Assembly: GCA_946886375.1 (NCBI GenBank)
Contig: CAMPIL010000107.1
Span: 1 to 10,086 of the forward strand
Direction: 5' to 3'
Length of the DNA stretch: 10,086 bases
Source of the DNA: an uncultured Phycisphaerales bacterium
Lineage (GTDB): Bacteria; Planctomycetota; Phycisphaerae; Phycisphaerales; SM1A02
Every line of letters begins with the position of its first letter. The stretch's first letter is position 1. This document shows positions 6,327-10,086 of the stretch, piece by piece. Below the pieces are notes generated by a model. That model made no database searches. It saw nothing but the letters and a program-made list of their open reading frames with translations, and was not told the DNA's origin. A program made the translations under genes and the position numbers.

Positions 6327-6453
6327 TCAGTCAGTCCCAAGTTGCCATGTTGCGGCGTGATCCTAGCCGCGCATCACGACCACCCATCATCGGTCAGTCA
6401 TCATCAAACGGCAAACAAGCCGGCGCGGTTCTGCCAATCTCCATCTTGCCCCG

Positions 6454-6459
6454 TACAAT
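6454..6459 (+). promoter_or_regulatory. Candidate -10 element of metG (TACAAT), leaderless arrangement
   Basis: TACAAT is separated from the metG ATG by only 6 nt (CGCCGT). That is the normal distance from a -10 element to a transcription start, so the ATG itself would be the first codon of the mRNA. No SD site is present and none could fit. A -35 is not obvious. The same hexamer lies 12 nt before dapA. Confidence 0.5.
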
Positions 6460-6465
6460 CGCCGT

Positions 6466-8067
6466 ATGTCCGATCCGCGATACATCACCACGCCCATTTT
6501 CTATGTGAACGACAAGCCGCACATCGGCCACGTTTACACCAGCACGGTGTGCGATGTGTACGCCCGCTTCCAGCGCTTTGCCGGGCACGATCTGTTCTTC
6601 CTCACGGGCACCGATGAACATGGCCAGAAGGTGGAGAAATCGGCCGTGGCGCGGGGCATTTCGCCGCAGGACCTCGCCGATGAGAACGCCGCGGTCTTCC
6701 AGCGCGTGATGGCCGACTTCGCCATCTCCAACGACGATTTCATCCGCACCACCCAGCCGCGTCACGAAAGACAAGTTCAGTCCTTCATCACGCAACTGCT
6801 CGCCTCCGACGCCATCTACCTCGGCCAGTTCGAAGGCTGGTACGACGAAGGCCAGGAAGAGTATTACACCGAGACCAAGGCCAAGGAACTGGATTACAAA
6901 TCGCCGGTGTCGAAGAAGCCGCTGACCCGCGCGCGGGAGAACAACTATTACTTCCGCCTGAGCCGATTTCAGAAATCGCTGGAGGAGTTGTTCGCGCAGC
7001 GGCCGGATTTCGTGCAGCCCGAGGCCCGCCGCAACGAAGTGCTCGGCCGGATGCGCGAGGGCCTGCAGGACGTGCCCGTCTCGCGCACCAATTTCAAGTG
7101 GGGCATTCCCATGCCCAACGACAAGGCCCACGTCGTGTACGTGTGGGTCGATGCGCTGTTCAACTACATCACCGCGCTGGGCCTGGGCGAATCACAAGAC
7201 AATCCGCAGCGCACAGCCCGCGAGAAATACTGGCCCGCCACGTACCACGTCATCGGCAAGGAGATTCTGTGGTTCCACGCGGTCATCTGGCCCGCGATGC
7301 TCATGGCCCTGAAACTGCCGCTGCCGCGCTGCGTGTACGCGCACAGTTTCTGGATTTCCGAAGGCCAGAAGATGTCCAAGAGCCTGGGCAATTTCATCGA
7401 TCAGGACGCGATGAACCGCTACATCGCGGCGTACAGCCTCGATGCGTTCCGCTATTACCTCGCCACGCAAGGGCCGCTGGGCGCGACGGATTCAGACTTT
7501 TCCGCATCGCGATTTCACGAGACATACAACACCGATCTCGTGAACACCGTGGGCAACTGCGCCAGCCGCGTGACGGCGATGATCGGCAAGTACTTTGAGG
7601 GCGCGGTGCCCCCCGCCGGGCGCCCCAGCGCGGTCGCGCAGGATTTCGATCTGCGGGCGGCGGCTGCGAAGGCGGTGGATGAATCGCGGCAGGCGATCGA
7701 GGAGTTTGACTTGTCCACTTCGATCGCAGCGGCGCTGTCGTTGATCCGCACGATCGATGCCTACATCAACGCCAGCGAGCCGTTCAAGGTCGCCAAGGAC
7801 CCGGCTCGCCGCGATGAACTGGCGACGATTCTGTACGAGTGCATCGAAGCGGTGCGCATCGCATCGCTGCTGCTGTGGCCCGCAATGCCCGCGAAGATGC
7901 AAGAACTGTGGAGCGCGCTGAACCTGCGCATCCAGCCGGGCAAGGATCGCCTGGCTGATCTGGCACAATGGGGCGGCATGAATCCTGGCACGAAGGTGGT
8001 GAAGGTGGCGCTGTTCCCGCGCGTGGAGCAGGCGCCGGCCGCCGCGCCGCAAACCGCGAACGCGTGA
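6466..8067 (+). CDS. metG: Methionyl-tRNA synthetase, short form without zinc cysteines
   Basis: MetG charges tRNA-Met with methionine in an ATP-dependent, two-step reaction in the cytosol. The 533-residue protein shows class I signatures: ITTPIFYVNDKPHIGH with His19-Ile-Gly-His22, FFLTGTDEHGQK, YVWVDALFNYITALG, HVIGKEILWFHAVIWPAMLMAL, and KMSKS at 302-306 followed by LGN. The insertion domain (about 115-165, YDEGQEEYYTETKAKELDY) has no Cys-rich zinc knuckle, unlike E. coli MetG. The helical anticodon domain follows (SRFHETYNTDLVNTVGNCASRV). The protein stops after it, lacking the C-terminal EMAP-like tRNA-binding domain found in many bacterial forms. It ends in a Pro/Ala-rich tail. The ATG at 6466 directly precedes conserved sequence. 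It is divergent from the sigma gene and stands alone; the accessory region begins right after it. Confidence 0.97.
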   Translation: MSDPRYITTPIFYVNDKPHIGHVYTSTVCDVYARFQRFAGHDLFFLTGTDEHGQKVEKSAVARGISPQDLADENAAVFQRVMADFAISNDDFIRTTQPRHERQVQSFITQLLASDAIYLGQFEGWYDEGQEEYYTETKAKELDYKSPVSKKPLTRARENNYYFRLSRFQKSLEELFAQRPDFVQPEARRNEVLGRMREGLQDVPVSRTNFKWGIPMPNDKAHVVYVWVDALFNYITALGLGESQDNPQRTAREKYWPATYHVIGKEILWFHAVIWPAMLMALKLPLPRCVYAHSFWISEGQKMSKSLGNFIDQDAMNRYIAAYSLDAFRYYLATQGPLGATDSDFSASRFHETYNTDLVNTVGNCASRVTAMIGKYFEGAVPPAGRPSAVAQDFDLRAAAAKAVDESRQAIEEFDLSTSIAAALSLIRTIDAYINASEPFKVAKDPARRDELATILYECIEAVRIASLLLWPAMPAKMQELWSALNLRIQPGKDRLADLAQWGGMNPGTKVVKVALFPRVEQAPAAAPQTANA

Positions 8068-8068
8068 G

Positions 8069-8146
8069 AGCTTGTTCATCGCAAGTGAGAGTGCGTTCAG
8101 CGCTCGCATCGCGATGCGGGTTCAGAGCAAGTTCACTGCGAATGAG
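8069..8146. repeat. Short repeat cluster with 14-bp palindrome after metG
   Basis: Two 21-nt units starting AGCTTGTTCA (8069-8089) and AGCAAGTTCA (8126-8146) match at 15 of 21 positions. Between them lies the perfect palindrome CGCATCGCGATGCG (8105-8118). The motif GTTCA occurs four times in the cluster. It starts at the metG stop and could act as the 3' structure of that mRNA, but lacks a U run. No coding sequence is seen from 8068 to 8176. Confidence 0.35.
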
Positions 8147-8214
8147 CCGGTGTCCCGGTTTACATATCGCAAAGATGGTGATTGGCAACGCTTTGGTACT
8201 GGTAGCGTCTGAAA

Positions 8215-8399
8215 TTATGCTTTAGCCTTTTGCCGCGGCTTGTACGATCCGCGCTTCATCGAACCGGCTGCAATTTCCGCTTCGTCTTGGCGATCCCGGT
8301 CATGCGAACGATGGCGTTGATCGAACAACCCTCGCAAAGCACCTTCACCACCTGGACGCGCTGGGCTGTATTCAACTTTTTCACACATCCATTATGCAT
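8215..8399 (-). pseudogene. IS1-like transposase remnant, N-terminus joined out of frame to C-terminus
   Basis: The reading from ATG 8399 (or GTG 8384) gives KKLNTAQRVQVVKVLCEG followed by CSINAIVRMTGIAKT. This closely matches the N-terminal helix-turn-helix of IS1-like transposases that I recall as 'KL.T.KRVQV..LVEGNSIRA..RMTGVAKNTV'. After about 40 residues the similarity ends and the frame stops at 8256. In another frame, from about 8284 to TAA 8215, the sequence continues as EAEIAAGSMKRGSYKPRQ and KAKA, a basic tail like the C-terminus of this protein type. The simplest reading is a deletion of the whole catalytic core that also shifted the frame, with the join near 8280-8290. The product cannot transpose. 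A small DNA-binding HTH peptide could still be made, but nothing suggests that it is. Confidence 0.65.
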
Positions 8400-8422
8400 G
8401 AGCGACTTGCAGTGAAGACTAA

Positions 8423-8450
8423 AATTGGTAAATTGATCAAGTTGCCAATT
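8423..8450. promoter_or_regulatory. 28-bp imperfect palindrome before the toxin-antitoxin operon
   Basis: The two 14-nt half-sites start with AATTGG (8423) and end with CCAATT (8450) and are centred on TGATCA (8434-8439). Twenty-four of 28 positions are symmetric. It ends 6 nt before the TTGACA at 8457. It has the look of an operator for a dimeric HTH protein, and the HigA-type antitoxin encoded downstream is the natural candidate. It also overlaps the right end of the IS1-like remnant, so part of the symmetry may come from that end. Binding is inferred. Confidence 0.5.
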
Positions 8451-8456
8451 TATCAC

Positions 8457-8485
8457 TTGACAAAGCCGTTATCCAGTCCGAAGAT
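8457..8485 (+). promoter_or_regulatory. Candidate promoter of the toxin-antitoxin operon
   Basis: A consensus -35 TTGACA (8457-8462) is followed, after exactly 17 nt, by GAAGAT (8480-8485), which keeps the key A2 and T6 of a -10 element but is otherwise weak. Transcription would start near 8492, about 33 nt before the toxin ATG at 8525. The palindrome at 8423-8450 adjoins the -35. Confidence 0.5.
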
Positions 8486-8524
8486 AGACAAAACGCCCCG
8501 AGAGTGAGAGGCTCGAAACCTGCT

Positions 8525-8821
8525 ATGGATGTGGAGTTTGACAACGACGACTTGGACAAGCTTGAGACAGACAAAACCTTCAAGATGGGCCTGTCGGACG
8601 CTCTCGTGAACGCCTACCGGAAACGGGTGCAGTCAATTCGCGCTGCACCTGACGAACGGACACTCGCAGCGGTTCGAGGCAACAAATTCGAGAAACTCAA
8701 AGGCAACCGTTCACACCAGCACTCAATGAGACTCAACAACCAGTATCGACTGATCATGGAGATCAAGAAAGGCAACCCCTCAAACGTCATCGTCATTGTC
8801 GGCGTGGAGGACTACCACTGA
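8525..8821 (+). CDS. higB: HigB-type (RelE superfamily) toxin
   Basis: This 98-residue protein matches the HigB/RelE family of ribosome-dependent mRNA endonucleases, which cut mRNA in the ribosomal A site and stop growth when the antitoxin is lost. Family blocks are visible: MDVEFDNDDLDKLETD at the start, YRKRVQSIRAAPDERTL, KFEKLKGNRSHQHSMRLNNQYRLIMEI with the conserved basic residues (Lys58, Arg69, Arg75), and the ending VIVIVGVEDYH. The ATG at 8525 is preferred over a GTG at 8504 because the family starts at MDVEF. AGAGG lies 13 nt upstream, further than usual. The stop codon overlaps the antitoxin start by 1 nt (TGATG), so the two are translationally coupled. The toxin-first gene order is typical of higBA, unlike relBE. 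The base composition is more A/T-rich than the housekeeping genes, suggesting horizontal transfer. No disabling mutation is seen. Confidence 0.9.
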   Translation: MDVEFDNDDLDKLETDKTFKMGLSDALVNAYRKRVQSIRAAPDERTLAAVRGNKFEKLKGNRSHQHSMRLNNQYRLIMEIKKGNPSNVIVIVGVEDYH

Positions 8822-9957
8822 TGGGATACTCAGAAACCAACAAGCGCGTACCTGCGGAAGTGTTCCCGCCGGGCGAGTTCATCAAGGACGAGCTTGATGA
8901 GCTTGGATGGACTCAGGCTGATCTTGCCAAGATCATCGGGCAGGACCCCTCGAATGTCAGCAAGATCATTTCTGGCCAGACCGCTATCACTCCGACTACT
9001 GCGAAGCAGTTGGAGGATGCACTGGGCATTTCCGCGCAGTATTGGATGAACCTTGAGACGGCATATCGACTTGCCCAAGAGAAGCAAGATAACAGCGCCG
9101 TGAAACGCGCGGCAAAGCTCTTCACTATTGCGCCTGTGCGAGAGATGGAACGGCGGCAATGGATCAATAAGACCAAGACGGTGGATGAGCTTGAGAATGA
9201 GCTGATCCGATTTTTTGGCAAGTCGCTTGATGAACAACCGAAGTTCGCCGCAGCCGCGCGTGCATCGGTGCGGGCGGAAGATGAGGGACTAACGGCGGCA
9301 CAAAGCGTGTGGTGCTACCGTGCAGCAAAGCTGGCCGGCAGCTTGAAAGTGTCAAGATTCACTCGCAAGGCTTTTGATGAGGGGATTCCCAAACTCAAAG
9401 CCCTAGCGAAGCATGCCGAACAAACCCGTTTAGTGCCTCGTGTTCTTGCGGACATGGGCATTAGATTCGTTGTTGTCGAGCACTTGGAAGGCACCCATAT
9501 TGATGGTGCAGCGCTTTGGTTGGCAGACGATCAGCCTGTCATCGCGATGTCACTTCGATTCGGAAGGATCGACAATTTCTGGCACACCTTGGCACATGAA
9601 TGCTCACACATTCGGCACAGAGACGCGGCTGTCGTGGACACAGACATTGTGGGCACTGATCGGGTTGAGTCTCCTTCGGAGACAGAGCGGCGAGCCGACG
9701 CTGAGGCTTGTGAAATGCTCTTGCCTGCGCAAACGATTCAATCGTTCATTGCAAGGGTAAAGCCGTTTTACAGCAAAGAACGAATCGTGAAGTTTGCAGC
9801 GCTGCACAACGTTCATTCGGGGATCGTGGTTGGTCAACTACAATTCCGCAAAGAGATCAAGTACGAAGCAAATCGTGAAATGCTCGTAAATGTGCGAGAA
9901 ATTGTGACGGCGGAGGCCGTCACCGATGGCTGGGGGAAAGTAGTGGAAATCGACTAG
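8821..9957 (+). CDS. higA: HigA-type antitoxin fused to ImmA/IrrE-like metallopeptidase domain
   Basis: This 378-residue protein has two parts. Residues about 14-85 are a HigA-type Xre helix-turn-helix (FPPGEFIKDELDELGWTQAD, then IIGQDPSNVSKIISGQ, then the family signature ALGISAQYWMNLETAYRLAQ). Residues about 190-330 are an ImmA/IrrE-like zinc peptidase domain with His259-Glu-Cys-Ser-His263 (HExxH) and a likely third ligand, Glu295, in RADAEACEMLLP. A helical region (about 95-185) links them. The N-terminal half would neutralise the HigB toxin encoded directly upstream and repress the operon, probably through the 8423-8450 palindrome. The peptidase might cleave the antitoxin itself, another repressor, or be only structural. 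All key residues are present, so activity is plausible but unproven. Simple HigA proteins have about 100 residues, so this one is nearly four times longer. The fusion type occurs elsewhere as 'ImmA/IrrE family' proteins. The start overlaps the toxin stop. Confidence 0.9.
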   Translation: MGYSETNKRVPAEVFPPGEFIKDELDELGWTQADLAKIIGQDPSNVSKIISGQTAITPTTAKQLEDALGISAQYWMNLETAYRLAQEKQDNSAVKRAAKLFTIAPVREMERRQWINKTKTVDELENELIRFFGKSLDEQPKFAAAARASVRAEDEGLTAAQSVWCYRAAKLAGSLKVSRFTRKAFDEGIPKLKALAKHAEQTRLVPRVLADMGIRFVVVEHLEGTHIDGAALWLADDQPVIAMSLRFGRIDNFWHTLAHECSHIRHRDAAVVDTDIVGTDRVESPSETERRADAEACEMLLPAQTIQSFIARVKPFYSKERIVKFAALHNVHSGIVVGQLQFRKEIKYEANREMLVNVREIVTAEAVTDGWGKVVEID

Positions 9958-9970
9958 TGGAGATGTCGAA

Positions 9971-10086
9971 ATGAACAAGCAGGAAATGTTTCAGGCGATT
10001 GTTGAAAAGTACCGCGACGCTGGGGAGGAATGGCCAGCTACCACAAAGATGTTGGCATCGTGGGCGTTGCGCAACAAGCTATGTGA
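9971..10086 (+). CDS. Third gene of the toxin-antitoxin operon, 3'-truncated by the window
   Basis: An open frame starts at ATG 9971, 13 nt after the antitoxin stop, with GGAG 8 nt upstream (9959-9962). It stays open to the window end. The 38 visible residues (MNKQEMFQAIVEKYRDAGEE, then WPATTKMLASWALRNKLC) form amphipathic helices. They resemble the N-terminus of a hypothetical family I recall as '(L/M)F..IV.RYR..G..WPA....IA.WAL..GLW', seen in planctomycetes next to ImmA-domain genes. No function is known to me. The spacing and SD indicate cotranscription with higB-higA. The cysteine at the last position replaces a tryptophan usual in that motif, as far as I remember. Possible roles are a chaperone-like partner, a substrate of the peptidase, or an unrelated passenger. 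Confidence 0.65.
   Translation, partial: MNKQEMFQAIVEKYRDAGEEWPATTKMLASWALRNKLC

Larger units (their letters stand above)
8177..8456 (-). mobile_element. Internally deleted IS1-family-like element
   Basis: The stretch carries the two ends of a transposase gene (see the pseudogene) and terminal sequences that mirror each other. On the plus strand from 8177 it reads GGTGATTGGCAACGC. On the minus strand from about 8456 it reads GTGATAAATTGGCAACTT. They share GTGAT and ATTGGCAAC with a small spacing difference, and both resemble the IS1 end as I recall it (GGTGAT..TGCCAACTT). At about 280 bp it is far shorter than an intact element (700-1000 bp), so most of the transposase is missing. CAAAG occurs just outside both ends (8170-8174 and 8461-8465), too short to claim a target duplication. 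Exact ends are uncertain. Confidence 0.45.

Noticed and set aside
5847..6617. Plus-strand frame of 256 codons over the sigma gene and metG start
   Set aside because: Antisense to the sigma factor and overlapping metG; no recognisable domain.
6394..7131. Minus-strand frame of 245 codons inside metG
   Set aside because: Shadow of metG, whose own frame has all synthetase signatures.
7492..8109. Minus-strand frame of 205 codons in the 3' part of metG
   Set aside because: Arg/His-rich shadow frame without homology.
8256..8456. A real 66-residue protein on the minus strand
   Set aside because: It is the transposase N-terminal fragment plus out-of-frame residues; the part before the MHNG methionine reads through the IS end and has no family match.
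8504..8524. GTG at 8504 as toxin start
   Set aside because: Adds MRGSKPA before MDVEFDNDD, where the HigB family begins; ATG 8525 fits better.

Overview
The window looks like chromosomal DNA of a GC-rich bacterium, most likely a planctomycete (Phycisphaerae-like). The reasons are the short MetG without zinc cysteines, the lack of Shine-Dalgarno sites before several genes, and two proteins (2592-2840 and 2911-4677, minus strand) that resemble conserved hypothetical proteins I associate with that phylum. This is recognition from memory; no search was run.

Region 1 (1-2246, plus strand) is housekeeping metabolism. It holds the 3' part of pdxJ (vitamin B6), a 190-bp gap with an imperfect inverted repeat and a -10-like TACAAT, then dapA (lysine/diaminopimelate) and, 28 nt behind it, a Nudix hydrolase.

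Region 2 (2247-2591) is a noncoding stretch with several hairpins. Two of them are copies of one REP-like hairpin in opposite orientation.

Region 3 (2592-6326, minus strand) reads from right to left: an ECF sigma factor with a TTG start, a single-pass membrane anti-sigma factor with a cysteine-rich outer domain, a large exported TPR-type protein, and a small hypothetical protein. The sigma/anti-sigma pair is a clear module. Whether the exported protein belongs to its regulon is inference.

Region 4 (6327-8067) has a divergent intergenic region and then metG. Its TACAAT lies 6 nt before the ATG, so the mRNA may be leaderless.

Region 5 (8068-10086) is accessory DNA, visibly richer in A/T than the rest. 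It begins with short repeats and an internally deleted, frameshifted IS1-family-like remnant. Next to this are a 28-bp imperfect palindrome and a consensus TTGACA. Then comes a higB-higA-type toxin-antitoxin operon in which the antitoxin is fused to an ImmA/IrrE-type metallopeptidase domain, followed by a third gene cut by the window end. This operon is the most interesting part: the toxin, a DNA-binding protease-like antitoxin and a third reading frame are packed with a 1-nt overlap and a short gap.
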